Shown here one piece after another: positions 1 through 9,824 of a stretch of 64,000 nucleotides of DNA; the first letter of the stretch is position 1, and the number at the start of each line of letters is the position of its first letter. The position numbers and the translations under genes are program-made. The DNA comes from Haloarchaeobius amylolyticus (lineage in GTDB: Archaea > Halobacteriota > Halobacteria > Halobacteriales > Natrialbaceae): positions 1,240,001 to 1,304,000 of the forward strand of contig NZ_JANHDH010000001.1 in assembly GCF_026616195.1 (NCBI RefSeq). Direction: 5' to 3'. The notes below the pieces were generated by a model. The model had not been told where the DNA came from. It saw only the letters and a program-made list of their open reading frames with translations, and ran no database searches.

Positions 1-145
1 GGTAATTGGTAACAACCAGCAATTTTAACTTCAGAAACATAGAACGTTCCGCCACCAACGTATCTGGTTTTCCCTGATTTTCTCGCATTAGAGCATCCTA
101 ACGTAACAATCTCGCAAAGCTTTACGTCACCACACCGCGTATCCT

Positions 146-161
146 ATCAACATATATTGAT
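146..161 (+). promoter_or_regulatory. Inverted repeat overlapping the pilus ATPase start codon
   Basis: ATCAA (146-150), CATATA, then TTGAT (157-161) form a perfect 5-bp inverted repeat around an AT-rich core, and the right arm runs into the ATG at 160. The 156 bases before the gene are clearly AT-richer than the coding DNA and hold no convincing ORF. The repeat could be an operator or a hairpin over the start codon. It is short enough to be chance. Confidence 0.3.
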
Positions 162-2355
162 GAATTCCTACGAGAAAACCGACGAGGGGGAGGACCGCAC
201 GGACACCACCGACGGGGGTTGGGCGGTGACCGATGTCGAGTCGACGTCGACGGGTGAGTCGGCCGAGACGGAGACCGGGGGAGACGAGGCCGCAGCAGGC
301 CCGGAATACGGCCCACAGGTCGCCGAGGCAGCCACGGCCGAGGAGGCAGTGGACGCCGAGGAGACCGACAGCGACGAGACAGACGCTGCCGAGTCGACGA
401 CCGAGACCGAAGCCGGGGCGGCGACCGAGAGCGAATCACTCGTGCCCTCGGAGGAGACCGACGAGGAGCTGGAGCGACACCGCGGGGTCTCGACCATCTT
501 CGAGGACGGCGAGACGGACGAGGAGGACGCCGAGGGGGCCGCGTCCGAAGAACTCGTCCGCCGCGAGGAGGACCCGGAGACCGACGAGGCGACCGACGCA
601 CCCTCCGAGGAGCTGGTCCTCCGCGAGGAGGACCCGGAGACCGACGAGGACGACGACGAGGACCCGACCGAGTTCGGGCCCGACGACCTCGTGCTGTGGG
701 TCGAACAGCGCCAGACCGCGGCGCCCCGGGACATCGTCAAGGAGATACTGGACGACGTGAAGGCGTACTACGCCTCGGTCACGCTCGACACCGGCTTCGC
801 CGAGCGACCAACCGACGAGTTCATCGAGGAGCGCTGGTTCGACTTCTCGTACCTCGAGGACCTCGTCGAGGTCGAACGTTACTGGGTCAACCGCCCCTAC
901 GCGTACGTCTCCATCATGTTCGACCGGGCGGCCAAGGAGTTCCGCTACGAGGTCACCGAGGTCGACCTCGACGGCTTCGAGCGCTACGTCCGTGAGGACC
1001 TCACGCGCATCCTGCGCAACAGTCTGATGTACCACGACATCGAGTCCGAGCGCGGCCGCGAGTTCGTCTTCGAGGAGAAGGCCAAGGAGATCATCGCGGA
1101 ACACGCCGCCACGGTCGAGGACGGCAGCATCTACAAACTGCTGTACTACCTGCTGCGTGACTTCCTCGACTTCGGGAAGATAGACGCGATGATGCGCGAC
1201 GAGAACCTGGAGGACATCTCGTGTGACGGCATCGACGTCCCGGTGTTCGTCTACCACGGCGACTACCGCGACCTGCGCTCGAACGTCGTCTTCGACAAGG
1301 ACCGCCTGAACTCCTTTACGGTCAGGCTCGCCCAGCGCGCCGGCAAGCACATCTCCGTCTCCGACCCGCTCATCGACGCGAGCCTGCCGGACGGCTCGCG
1401 CATCCAGCTGACGCTGGGGTCGGACATCGCGACCCGCGGGTCGAACTTCACCATCCGCAAGTTCGCGGAGGTGCCGTACACCCCGGTCGACCTCATCAAG
1501 TGGAACACGTTCGACGTCGACCAGATGGCGTACTTCTGGCTCGCCATCGAGAACAACAAGTCGCTCGTGTTCGCGGGCGGTACGGGTTCAGGGAAGACGA
1601 CCTCGATGAACGCCATCGGGTTCTTCATCCCGCCGAACTCGAAGGTCGTCTCCATCGAGGACACCCGCGAGATCACGCTGCCCCACGACAACTGGATCCA
1701 GTCCGTCTCGCGCCCCGCCGTCACCGACGGTGGCCGCGGCGAGGTCTCGATGTACGAACTGCTCCAGGCGTCGCTCCGGCAGCGCCCCGAGTACCTGCTC
1801 GTCGGCGAGGTCCGCACCGAACAGCGCGTCGCCCTGACGTTCTTCAACGCCATCGCGACCGGCCACACCTCGTACACGACCATCCACGCCGACTCCGTCG
1901 AGGGCGCACTCGCACGCCTGGAGAACGCGCCGCTGTCGGTCCCGGTCCAGATGATACAGGACCTCGACGTGCTGGCCATCCAGAAGCAGATATTCACCGA
2001 CGACACCCGCGTCCGCCGCAACCAGGTCGTCGCGGAGATACACGCCAGCGACGACCTCACCGCCATCGAGACCGACGAGGTGTTCCGGTGGGACCCGCGC
2101 AGCGACGAGTACGAACACACCGGCGACTCGCGGCTGCTCGCGGAGATCGCGAGCGAGCGCGGCTGGACCACCGAGGAACTCGAGCGCGAACTGTCGGTCC
2201 GGACCGAGGTCCTCGAGTACCTCGTCGACAACGACATCACGGACTACCACGACGTCACCCGGACCATCCACACCTTCCAGCGCGACCGTGACGAGGTCCT
2301 GGAGGCCATCCGGGCCGACCGCCTGGACGACGTCGTCCGTGCGGAGGCGCGATGA
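160..2355 (+). CDS. Type IV pilus / type II-IV secretion ATPase (PilB/TadA-like)
   Basis: Cytoplasmic hexameric ATPase expected to power assembly of the pilin encoded two genes downstream. Of 731 residues, about the first 175 form a very acidic low-complexity extension with a near-duplicate segment (544-588 and 604-648). The ATPase core follows: Walker A GGTGSGKTT at about residues 473-481, a Walker B-like LLVGEVR near 547, and the ATGHTSYTTIHADS His-box region near 567-580. A TTG lies at 157, but the ATG at 160 is the better start. The stop overlaps the next ATG (ATGA), so the genes are translationally coupled. The family and the neighbours make the pilus role firm; the substrate is inferred from context. 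An archaellum role is less likely because no archaellin or fla genes are present. Confidence 0.93.
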   Translation: MNSYEKTDEGEDRTDTTDGGWAVTDVESTSTGESAETETGGDEAAAGPEYGPQVAEAATAEEAVDAEETDSDETDAAESTTETEAGAATESESLVPSEETDEELERHRGVSTIFEDGETDEEDAEGAASEELVRREEDPETDEATDAPSEELVLREEDPETDEDDDEDPTEFGPDDLVLWVEQRQTAAPRDIVKEILDDVKAYYASVTLDTGFAERPTDEFIEERWFDFSYLEDLVEVERYWVNRPYAYVSIMFDRAAKEFRYEVTEVDLDGFERYVREDLTRILRNSLMYHDIESERGREFVFEEKAKEIIAEHAATVEDGSIYKLLYYLLRDFLDFGKIDAMMRDENLEDISCDGIDVPVFVYHGDYRDLRSNVVFDKDRLNSFTVRLAQRAGKHISVSDPLIDASLPDGSRIQLTLGSDIATRGSNFTIRKFAEVPYTPVDLIKWNTFDVDQMAYFWLAIENNKSLVFAGGTGSGKTTSMNAIGFFIPPNSKVVSIEDTREITLPHDNWIQSVSRPAVTDGGRGEVSMYELLQASLRQRPEYLLVGEVRTEQRVALTFFNAIATGHTSYTTIHADSVEGALARLENAPLSVPVQMIQDLDVLAIQKQIFTDDTRVRRNQVVAEIHASDDLTAIETDEVFRWDPRSDEYEHTGDSRLLAEIASERGWTTEELERELSVRTEVLEYLVDNDITDYHDVTRTIHTFQRDRDEVLEAIRADRLDDVVRAEAR
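544..648 (+). repeat. Tandem 45-bp repeat in the acidic ATPase extension
   Basis: Two 45-bp units (544-588 and 604-648, offset 60 bp) encode near-identical peptides of the form SEELV(R/L)REEDPETDE, separated by five residues. The repeat lies within the non-conserved acidic N-terminal extension, in frame, and so can change the extension length without breaking the gene. Confidence 0.7.
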
Positions 2356-4418
2356 GCACCCGCGAGGGGAGTGGCATCGACACCCCCCTGAGCGAGGGCC
2401 AGACGCCGCTGCCCGACTACGAGGTCAGCCAGTACTTCCCGCGGTCGCGGGACATGACCCCCGAGGAACGGCGCGAACTGCGCGACCAGTACGGGGTCGT
2501 CCGCACGTACTTCAAGGCCCGCCCGGGCAAGTACCGCGACGTCCAGCGCTGGCTGAACCAGGCGCGCATCGGGACGACCTACGACATCTACCTCACCCAC
2601 AGCGCCATCCTCGCGATGGTCGGCGGGGCGGTCGGTGCCGTCACCGGCGTCCTGCTGACGTTCTGGCTGGCCAACATGGGCATCCTCGGCGGCCTCACCT
2701 CGCCGGTGTCGGCACCTGGCGGCATCACGTCGCTGGTGTCCTCGAACCGGTTCCTGTTCGCCGGGGGCGCCTCGGCGCTCCTGCTCGGCGGGACGGTCGG
2801 GGGCTCGATATGGGCCTTCCGCTACTACTACCCGCGCAACGTCGTCTCGAACCGCGAACGCGCCATCAACGTCGTCCTGCCCCACGCCATCACGTACATG
2901 TACGCGATGAGCTACGGCGGGATGAACCTCGTCGAGGTGTTCCGGGCGCTCGCGGACTCCCGGGACACCTACGGCGACGTGGCCGACGAGTTCGACATGA
3001 TCGTCCGGGACATGGAGCTGTTCGGGAACGACCTGTTCACCGCGCTCCGGAACGCCCGGAACCTCACGCCGAGTGACAACCTCGAACAGTTCCTCGACGA
3101 CCTCGTGAGCGTGCTCGACTCCGGTGGGGACGTTACCTCGTTCTTCGAGGACCAGTCCGGCCACTACGCCGAGACCGCCAAGGACGAACAGGAGGAGTTC
3201 CTGGAGACGCTCTCGGTGCTCTCGGAGATATTCATCGTCGCGTTCGTCGCCGCGCCGCTGTTCATCATCGTGACGCTGATGGTCATCAGTTTCCTCGGCG
3301 GCTCGACGCTGACCGGGATGGCGACGCTCATCTACGTCGGCCTCCCGCTGGGGATGGTGGGCTTCCTGTTGCTCATCGACGTGCTCTCGGCCCCGTTCGT
3401 CCAGAGCGGGGGCGTGACCCTCGCGGAGAAGCGCACCGAACCCATCGACACCGACGACGTCGCGGACGACGAGCGCTTCGAGGCCTACCGCAAGGAACAG
3501 CGCCACGAGCGCCTCGTCGAACTCGCACGCGACCCGCTGGCCGTGGTCAAGGCGACCCCGTACCTGTCGCTCGTGTTCACGGTCCCGGCCGCACTGGCGT
3601 TCACCGCCGCGGTCGTCGTCCAGGAGTTCGCGACCCCCTCGGTGGCCGGCTTCGAGGCCGCCCCGGTCGTGGCGACCACCCTGCTGGTCGTCCTGCCGCT
3701 GCTCATCGTCTCCGTGCCGCTGTCGTTCTTCCACGAACGCAAGCGCCGCCGCGAGAAGGTCCTCGCCGAGCGCTTCCCCGACACGCTGAACGTGCTGTCG
3801 AGTGCGAACTACATGGGCATCCCGCTCATCGACGCGCTCGACATGATCGCTCGCTGGTCGAAGGGCGTCCTCGCCGACGAGTTACGACTCGTCCGCAACG
3901 ACATCCACTGGAACCACGACCTCACGGCAGCGCTCGTCGGGCTCGGCAACCGGCTGAAGGTGCCCCACCTGACCCGCACCATCAAGCTCATCGCGGAAGG
4001 CGGGAAGTCCTCCGGCGACATGTCGAAGATCCTCGCCATCGCGGCCGAGGACACCCGCAACCGCCACCGCATCGACCGGGCCCGCCAGCGCGCGATGTCG
4101 TCGTACATCGCCATCGTGGTCATCGGGTTCCTCGTGTACCTGATGGTCATCGTGCTCATCGACGCGAGCTACTTCGGTGCCATCGCCCAGACGACCGCCC
4201 AGACGGAGAACCTCGCGGAGGCACAGGCGGCCGGGTTCGCCTCGCTGAGCAACGTCCCGCTGGACACCTACCGGGCGCTGTTCTTCCACTCCGTCATCAT
4301 CATGGCGGTGGGAAGTGGCATGCTCGCGGGCAAACTCTCGGACAACGACACCCTGTCGGGGTTGAAGTACAGTATCGGCCTGACGCTCGTCGCGGTCGCG
4401 ACGTTCGTCCTGGTCTGA
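2352..4418 (+). CDS. Type II secretion system F family protein (PilC/TadC-like platform)
   Basis: Polytopic inner-membrane platform protein of an archaeal type IV pilus, 688 residues. It has the duplicated architecture usual in haloarchaea: two T2SSF-type halves, each with a cytoplasmic helical part and clustered hydrophobic segments. Membrane segments are visible near residues 80-110, 130-150, 285-335, 400-460 and 590-680. Start ATG overlaps the ATPase stop codon. It should bind the ATPase encoded upstream and the pilin encoded 18 bp downstream. Assignment rests on the family pattern and on operon order. Confidence 0.92.
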   Translation: MSTREGSGIDTPLSEGQTPLPDYEVSQYFPRSRDMTPEERRELRDQYGVVRTYFKARPGKYRDVQRWLNQARIGTTYDIYLTHSAILAMVGGAVGAVTGVLLTFWLANMGILGGLTSPVSAPGGITSLVSSNRFLFAGGASALLLGGTVGGSIWAFRYYYPRNVVSNRERAINVVLPHAITYMYAMSYGGMNLVEVFRALADSRDTYGDVADEFDMIVRDMELFGNDLFTALRNARNLTPSDNLEQFLDDLVSVLDSGGDVTSFFEDQSGHYAETAKDEQEEFLETLSVLSEIFIVAFVAAPLFIIVTLMVISFLGGSTLTGMATLIYVGLPLGMVGFLLLIDVLSAPFVQSGGVTLAEKRTEPIDTDDVADDERFEAYRKEQRHERLVELARDPLAVVKATPYLSLVFTVPAALAFTAAVVVQEFATPSVAGFEAAPVVATTLLVVLPLLIVSVPLSFFHERKRRREKVLAERFPDTLNVLSSANYMGIPLIDALDMIARWSKGVLADELRLVRNDIHWNHDLTAALVGLGNRLKVPHLTRTIKLIAEGGKSSGDMSKILAIAAEDTRNRHRIDRARQRAMSSYIAIVVIGFLVYLMVIVLIDASYFGAIAQTTAQTENLAEAQAAGFASLSNVPLDTYRALFFHSVIIMAVGSGMLAGKLSDNDTLSGLKYSIGLTLVAVATFVLV

Positions 4419-4436
4419 AGGAACGGGGGAGAATCA

Positions 4437-6092
4437 ATGCAACACACCAACAAGACATTCAGAATCGGGGGTGACGAGCGCGGCGTCTCGCCGGTGCTCG
4501 GGGGTATCCTCATCTTCGGGCTCGTGCTCGCCCTGCTCGCGCTGACGCAGGTCAGTCTCGTGCCGGCGATGAACGGGAACGTCGAATTCGAACACAACCA
4601 GGGCGTCCAGGACGACTTCGAGGCGCTCCACAGCAGTACGTACCGCGTCGCCAGTACCGGCGCGCCGGAGTCGACCAGCATCCAGCTCGGCACCCGGTAC
4701 CCGGCCCGGATGTTCCTCGTGAACCCGGCGCCGGCCTCGGGGTCGCTCACCAGTGACCAGCTCGGCGTCACCATCGAGAACGTGTCGGCACTCGACGCCG
4801 ACACCCGGGAATACCTCCAGTCGCTGGGAGACACGCTCGACGTGAACACCAGCTCGCTGGTGTACCAGCCGCGGTACAACCAGTACACGACGGCACCCGC
4901 GACGGCGTACGAGTACGGCGTCGTCTACAACCGCTTCGGGAACGCGGCGACCACCCTCGTCGCCGACGAGGGGTTCATCGACGGGAACCGCATCACGCTG
5001 GTCGCCGTCGCCGCCGACATCAGTGAACAGCAGGTCGGCTCCAAGCAGTTGACCGTCCACCCGGTGAGCGCGCCCGCCCAGGGCATCGCGGTGACCAACA
5101 CCACCGGTGACACCCTCACGCTCCGGGTCAAGACGACCCTGCCCGAGGCCCGGTGGGACGAGATCCTCGCCGACCAGCAGGTCGCCAACGGCGGCAAGGT
5201 CGTCGCGTACACCTACACAACCGGCACGAACTACAACACGCTGGTCGTGACGCTCGCCTCGGGGCAGGTCTACGACCTCCGACTGGCCGGTATCGGCATC
5301 GAGGAGACCGTCGCGACGCCCTCCCTCGACGCGACGTACCTCGTCAAGCAGTCGGGTGGCGACCGCTACCTCACGGTGGGTGCGTCAGAGCCCCTCACCG
5401 TGCAGGTCAGAGACGCCTACAACAACCCCGTCAGTGGCGTCGTGGTCAACGCCTCCGTCAGCGGTAAGGGGTCGCTCGTGACCACCGCCGAGCAGACCGA
5501 CGAGGACGGCGAGGCGACCTTCCAGTACGACCCGGGGATGGACAACGGGAGCGCGACCGTCACGGTCTGGTTCGGCAGCAACGCGGCCGACCCGGTGAAG
5601 TCGACCACCTACGGCATCACCGTCGGTGACAAGCCCGAGGTCGACCTCGGCGACACCATCAACCCGGACTCCAGCGAAGGGAGCTTCCGCCTCGAGACCG
5701 CCTCGCGCGTCGGCGGTGCTGGCGGTGAGACCGTCGAGATGGAGTTCACCAACAACGGGACGGAACGGACCATCAGCGAGGTCCGGATCAACATGTACAT
5801 CCAGGGCAAGCCCGGGAACAACAACCCCCGGCCCATCTCCGCGGAGTTGACCGACGCGACCGGGTCGACCACCTACGCGACCGTCGCCGTCGGTGGGAAG
5901 TACGTCGAGATTCCCACGGCCGACAGGCCGACCTTCGGAGACGGCGCCACCGCGACGTTGCGCGTGAACTTCTACACCGACGCGGGAGCGACGACCGCGT
6001 ACAGCGCGTCGAACTCCGACGACTTCTTCGTCGTCTCGCTGACGTTCGACGACGGGGAGACGGCGGTGTACTTCGTCCCGTCGTACGTCTGA
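4437..6092 (+). CDS. Large type IV pilin-like adhesin with Ig-like domain
   Basis: Surface protein of 551 residues. The N-terminus has the archaeal type IV pilin signature: a short basic leader ending DERGVSPV followed by a 20-residue hydrophobic helix, the likely prepilin peptidase site. It is far longer than ordinary archaeal pilins (about 130-180 residues). Residues about 316-390 resemble a bacterial Ig-like (Big_1) fold, with a VQVRDAYNNPVSG motif followed by DEDGEATFQY. The rest is Thr/Ser/Asn-rich beta-type sequence. A purine-rich stretch (GGGGGAGAA) precedes the ATG. As the last gene of the pilus operon it is probably the minor or tip pilin, or the adhesin displayed by this machine; that role is inferred. 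Confidence 0.85.
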   Translation: MQHTNKTFRIGGDERGVSPVLGGILIFGLVLALLALTQVSLVPAMNGNVEFEHNQGVQDDFEALHSSTYRVASTGAPESTSIQLGTRYPARMFLVNPAPASGSLTSDQLGVTIENVSALDADTREYLQSLGDTLDVNTSSLVYQPRYNQYTTAPATAYEYGVVYNRFGNAATTLVADEGFIDGNRITLVAVAADISEQQVGSKQLTVHPVSAPAQGIAVTNTTGDTLTLRVKTTLPEARWDEILADQQVANGGKVVAYTYTTGTNYNTLVVTLASGQVYDLRLAGIGIEETVATPSLDATYLVKQSGGDRYLTVGASEPLTVQVRDAYNNPVSGVVVNASVSGKGSLVTTAEQTDEDGEATFQYDPGMDNGSATVTVWFGSNAADPVKSTTYGITVGDKPEVDLGDTINPDSSEGSFRLETASRVGGAGGETVEMEFTNNGTERTISEVRINMYIQGKPGNNNPRPISAELTDATGSTTYATVAVGGKYVEIPTADRPTFGDGATATLRVNFYTDAGATTAYSASNSDDFFVVSLTFDDGETAVYFVPSYV

Positions 6093-6264
6093 GACGCGCA
6101 TCGAGTCGGCCCCCGTTTCGAAATCTGAGTTACTCGTGAATATTAACCACCCTGCACACCACCCACTAGACGTGCTCACAGGGCGATAACGACCCCAGTT
6201 CGGCTGTTCCCAGGTGGGGCTGGCACGGCCGACGCGAAGAGGCACAGCTCTTGTCATAGGGAGA

Positions 6265-6281
6265 GCGGCGCGGCTCGCCGC
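6265..6281. terminator. GC-rich hairpin between convergent genes
   Basis: GCGGCG (6265-6270), a 5-base loop, then CGCCGC (6276-6281) form a perfect 6-bp stem just past the end of the EamA gene and beyond the pilin gene that converges on it. There is no T-tract on either side, so a terminator role is weak. The rest of the 216-bp gap shows nothing else. Confidence 0.25.
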
Positions 6282-6308
6282 ACACTCACATCCACAACGC
6301 CACGCAGT

Positions 6309-7202
6309 TCACGCGAACGTGATGAGCGTCGCACCCACGACCACCAGCAGCGCGCCCGCCGCCAGGCCGCGGGTCACCCGCTCCAGGTCGCCCAGCAGCA
6401 GGGCCGTGAACACCGCGACGAACAGGGGGGCGGTCCCGACCAGCGAGGAGACGATGGCGACGTTCCCGCGGTCGAGCGCGGCGAAGAACAGGAACAGCGA
6501 GCTCGCGTTGAGCAGCCCGGCGACGAAGAAGTAGCCGAGGGCACGCCGCGGGATGTCGACGGCGTCCCAGCCGACGCGCCCGCCGATGATGGCGACGAGC
6601 CAGAGCACGCCCCACGTCTCGTGCAGGGCGACCGCCTCCAGCGCAGTGACGGGCGTCTCGGTGAGGCCGAAGCGCCGGACCACGTCGCTGCCGCCGTAGG
6701 CGATGGCCGCGAAGATGGGGAAGACGAGCTCCCAGGGCTGCCAGCCCGAGAGGTCGCCGCCCTTCGAGAGGGTGAGGACGACGAGGCCGACCACGAGGAC
6801 GACGATGCCCGCCACCGTCACCTCGTTGACCACCTCGCCGATGAACAGGAACGCGAGGGCGGCGGCGAACAGCGGCCGCGTCGAGATGCCGGCGGAGTTC
6901 ACGCTCGCGCCGACCCGGTCGATGCCGACGAACGAGGAGAGGCGCGCGATGGCGGTCCCGACCGTCCCGGAGACGAAGAAGATGCCGAGGATGAACGGCG
7001 TGATTGGCGGGGTATGGCCGCTCGTGGCCGCGACGCCGCCGATGACGGTCCAGTAGCAGACCGCGTCCATCACCGCGACGACGAGCGAGCCCTGCAGGAC
7101 CGTGCCACCGTCGGCGAGGCCGCGTTTCTGGAGTGTCATCGAGAGCGCCCAGATGGCGGCCGCCGCGATCGCCAGTCCGGGGACGAGCAGTTCGCCGGTC
7201 AC
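6309..7202 (-). CDS. EamA/DMT-superfamily transporter
   Basis: Predicted ten-helix membrane exporter of the drug/metabolite transporter superfamily (297 residues), made of two EamA repeats. The reading frame is open upstream to 7373, but the GTG at 7202 places the first hydrophobic helix (LLVPGLAIAAAAIWAL) right at the N-terminus and clears the end of the oxidoreductase gene upstream by 52 bp. The second half begins near residue 150. Substrate cannot be read from the sequence. It probably shares a transcript with the upstream FAD gene. Confidence 0.85.
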   Translation of the reverse strand: MTGELLVPGLAIAAAAIWALSMTLQKRGLADGGTVLQGSLVVAVMDAVCYWTVIGGVAATSGHTPPITPFILGIFFVSGTVGTAIARLSSFVGIDRVGASVNSAGISTRPLFAAALAFLFIGEVVNEVTVAGIVVLVVGLVVLTLSKGGDLSGWQPWELVFPIFAAIAYGGSDVVRRFGLTETPVTALEAVALHETWGVLWLVAIIGGRVGWDAVDIPRRALGYFFVAGLLNASSLFLFFAALDRGNVAIVSSLVGTAPLFVAVFTALLLGDLERVTRGLAAGALLVVVGATLITFA

Positions 7203-7254
7203 GCAGAGGGGAATGAGACGGGGTATGGTGAGACTACCGGTTCCGGCGAAGGAG

Positions 7255-8292
7255 TCAGGCGAGGTGGTCGGCGACGCGGGCGCCGACCGTCCGGCCGTTC
7301 TCGAACGCGCGGTGGACGCGGCCCTCGCCGACAACCCAGTCACCCGCGACGAACAGGCCCGCATCCTCGGCACAGCGGGCGGCCTCGGCGTCGACAGCGG
7401 CGTCGGGGAGCGCGTATCGCCAGCCCTGCGAGTCGACCCAGTCCGGCTCGGTCAGCCGGTCGTCGTCCAGCAGGGTCGCCACGAGGTCGGCGGCTGCTGC
7501 GGCCGCGTCCTCGGCCGGGTCGTCGTAGTGGTCGACCGACCACCCGGGGCTCATCTGGGCGACGAGCAGGCTCTCGCCGTCGGGGACGTGCCCGGGCTTG
7601 CACTCCTCGCGCGAGAGCCAGCCCACGGGGTGCTCGCGGTCCGGGTTGACCAGCGCGTACCACGGCCGGTCGAGTTCGAACGGGTAGTGCAACACGAGCG
7701 TCCGGATGGTCCGGTAGGGGACGGCGTCGACAGCGTCGTGGAGCCGCGCGAGCCGGTCGTCGGCCCAGTCCGTGTCGGCGAGGAGGTCGGCGGTCTGTGG
7801 GGCGGGTGGCGTGAGCACGAGCACGTCGAAGGGGCCGTAATCCTCGCCGTCGGTGTCGGTGAGGTGCCAGCCATCCTCGTCGCGGTCGATGGACTCGACG
7901 CGGGTCGACTTGTGGACGGGGGCGTCTGCTCGCTCCCGGACGCGCTTGGCGAACTGGGTGATTCCCTGCACGTAGGTCCACTTGTGCGACTCGTCGTCGC
8001 GACCCTCCGCGATGGTCCCGTCGGCGTCGTGAGTCCACACGGGTTCTTCGATGTCCGCCAGTCCGTCTGTCCCGAGCTCGTCGAGCAGGTCGTCGACCCA
8101 CGCGTCCTCGCCCGGCTTGATGTAGTTCGCGCCGTGGTCGTAGCGACAGCCGTGCTTGCGGCGGGTCGCGGCCCGGCCGGAGATGCCTCTGCCCTTGTCG
8201 AACAGCGTCACCGCGGCGTCGGTCTCCCGGAGCGCGTCCGCGACGCCGACGCCGGCGACGCCGGCACCGACGACAGCGACCGTTCGTGTCAT
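7255..8292 (-). CDS. FAD/NAD(P)-dependent amine oxidoreductase-like protein
   Basis: Flavoprotein of 345 residues with an N-terminal Rossmann motif (VVGAGVAGVGVADAL, residues about 7-21) followed by the acidic strand end and a GRGISGRAATRR stretch typical of renalase-like NAD/FAD oxidoreductases. A C-terminal segment (DAGLFVAGDW followed by GRVHRAFENG) matches the FAD-closing motif of that family. A soluble cytoplasmic enzyme is expected; the substrate is unknown. ATG start at 8292. Confidence 0.85.
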   Translation of the reverse strand: MTRTVAVVGAGVAGVGVADALRETDAAVTLFDKGRGISGRAATRRKHGCRYDHGANYIKPGEDAWVDDLLDELGTDGLADIEEPVWTHDADGTIAEGRDDESHKWTYVQGITQFAKRVRERADAPVHKSTRVESIDRDEDGWHLTDTDGEDYGPFDVLVLTPPAPQTADLLADTDWADDRLARLHDAVDAVPYRTIRTLVLHYPFELDRPWYALVNPDREHPVGWLSREECKPGHVPDGESLLVAQMSPGWSVDHYDDPAEDAAAAAADLVATLLDDDRLTEPDWVDSQGWRYALPDAAVDAEAARCAEDAGLFVAGDWVVGEGRVHRAFENGRTVGARVADHLA

Positions 8293-8413
8293 GCGAGACA
8301 GTGGGACCTACAGGGGAAAAACCACCGCGCTCCCCGAGGGGCTTACCGGGAGGTCACCGGGGAACCACCCGCGGAACGAGTGTTAAGCGGGTCGGCGCCC
8401 TCTTCGGAGGTAG

Positions 8414-9670
8414 ATGCGCGGAATCGAGCCCCTGCTCGCGAGCGTCGTGGCCATCTTCGCCATCGCGTTCGTCGTGCGACGCCTGGTCGACCGCCGGAGC
8501 GACCTCTCGTACGCGAGCGTACTGGTCGCGGTCGGCCTCCTCGTCTCCGTGCTGGGAGTCGACTTCGGGCTCGAACTGTCCGCGGACCTCATCCTCGCGG
8601 TGTTGCTCCCGACCATCGTCTTCGAGGGGACGACGGGACTGGACGTCCGCGAGCTCCGGCGGAACGCGGTGCTGATCGTCGTCCTCGCGGTCGTCGGTCT
8701 CCCACTGGGGGTCGCACTCCTCGGGCTCCTCGGGACGGTCGCCTTCGGTTTCTCGCTCCTCGTCGCCCTGCTGTTCGCGGCGGTCGTCCTGCCGACCGAC
8801 CCGGCGGCGGTGCTCTCGCTGTTCGAGCAGTTCGACGTGGGGGACCGCCTGTCGGTGACCATCGAGGGCGAGAGCCTGCTGAACGACGGCGTCGCCATCG
8901 TCGTCTTCTCGACGCTGGTCGCGGCGTTCCAGCAGGCAGACGGTGCGGGCGGAGCAGTCGCGTCGCTGGCGACCGCCGACGAGGCGGCGTGGTTCGTGTT
9001 CGACGTGGCACTCGTCGGTGGCGGCGGCTTCGCCGTCGGAGCCGTGGTCGGCTACGTGGCACACCTGGGGGCGCGCCGACTGCGAGACAGGCTGGCGGTG
9101 ATGCTCCTGACGGTCGTCGTCGCCTACGGGAGCTTCCTGCTCGCGGAGTGGGCGCTCGGGGTCTCGGGCATCCTCGCGACCGTCGGGGCCGGGCTCCTGA
9201 TGGGGGCGCACGAACAGACCCACGAGCACATGTCTGCCCCGGAGTCGTTCGTCCAGCAGGTCTGGCACGTCGCCGCCTTCCTCGTGAGCACGGTGCTCTA
9301 CGTGCTCATCGGCGCCGCCGTCGACGTGGCGCAGTTCGTCCAGTACGGCGAGTTCGTCGTGCTGGCCGCGGTGCTGGTGGTGCTCGTCCGGGCGCTGACC
9401 ATCTACCCGCTGGTGACGGCGACGAACCGGGTGCTCGAGGACCCGCTTCCCCTGCGGGCCCAGCACATCATGGTGTGGGGTGGCCTGCACACCGTGGTGC
9501 CGGTCGGGCTGGCGCTGTCGCTCCCGCCGGGAGTGCCCGAACGCGAGGTGGTCCAGACGATGGTGTTCGGCGTGGCCATCGTCAGCGTGGTCGCCCAGGG
9601 TCTGCTGATGCCGGCGGTGCTCCGGGCGACCGGCTACGACCGGCCGGACCTGTCGCGGTCGGTGAGGTGA
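8414..9670 (+). CDS. Na+/H+ antiporter, CPA1 (NhaP-like)
   Basis: Membrane antiporter of 418 residues exchanging cytoplasmic Na+ for H+, relevant to ion balance in a halophile. It has about 12 hydrophobic helices. The PTDPAAV segment (about residues 117-123) and EGESLLNDG (about 152-160) contain the paired acidic/Asn positions of CPA1 transporters, including the ND pair of the ion-binding site. There is no soluble C-terminal regulatory domain. The start is well placed: GGAGG lies five bases before the ATG. Divergent from the FAD gene across 121 bp. Confidence 0.92.
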   Translation: MRGIEPLLASVVAIFAIAFVVRRLVDRRSDLSYASVLVAVGLLVSVLGVDFGLELSADLILAVLLPTIVFEGTTGLDVRELRRNAVLIVVLAVVGLPLGVALLGLLGTVAFGFSLLVALLFAAVVLPTDPAAVLSLFEQFDVGDRLSVTIEGESLLNDGVAIVVFSTLVAAFQQADGAGGAVASLATADEAAWFVFDVALVGGGGFAVGAVVGYVAHLGARRLRDRLAVMLLTVVVAYGSFLLAEWALGVSGILATVGAGLLMGAHEQTHEHMSAPESFVQQVWHVAAFLVSTVLYVLIGAAVDVAQFVQYGEFVVLAAVLVVLVRALTIYPLVTATNRVLEDPLPLRAQHIMVWGGLHTVVPVGLALSLPPGVPEREVVQTMVFGVAIVSVVAQGLLMPAVLRATGYDRPDLSRSVR

Positions 9671-9824
9671 GAACCGGGTCAGGAGTGGTGCGAATCAGGA
9701 TAAGTGTGGCGAACAGGCGACACGCACAGGAGAGAACGGAGACGGGTGTGTCGCGCAACCGCGGGACCGTCGCCGGCGATGGTCAGCTCATGCCAGGGGT
9801 GGCCGCGGCTTCGTATTTGAATCC

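Noticed and set aside
2244-3734. 496-residue frame on the minus strand within the pilus platform gene
   Set aside because: Arg/Gly/Asp-rich low-complexity product lying wholly over a real gene; typical shadow frame in high-GC DNA.
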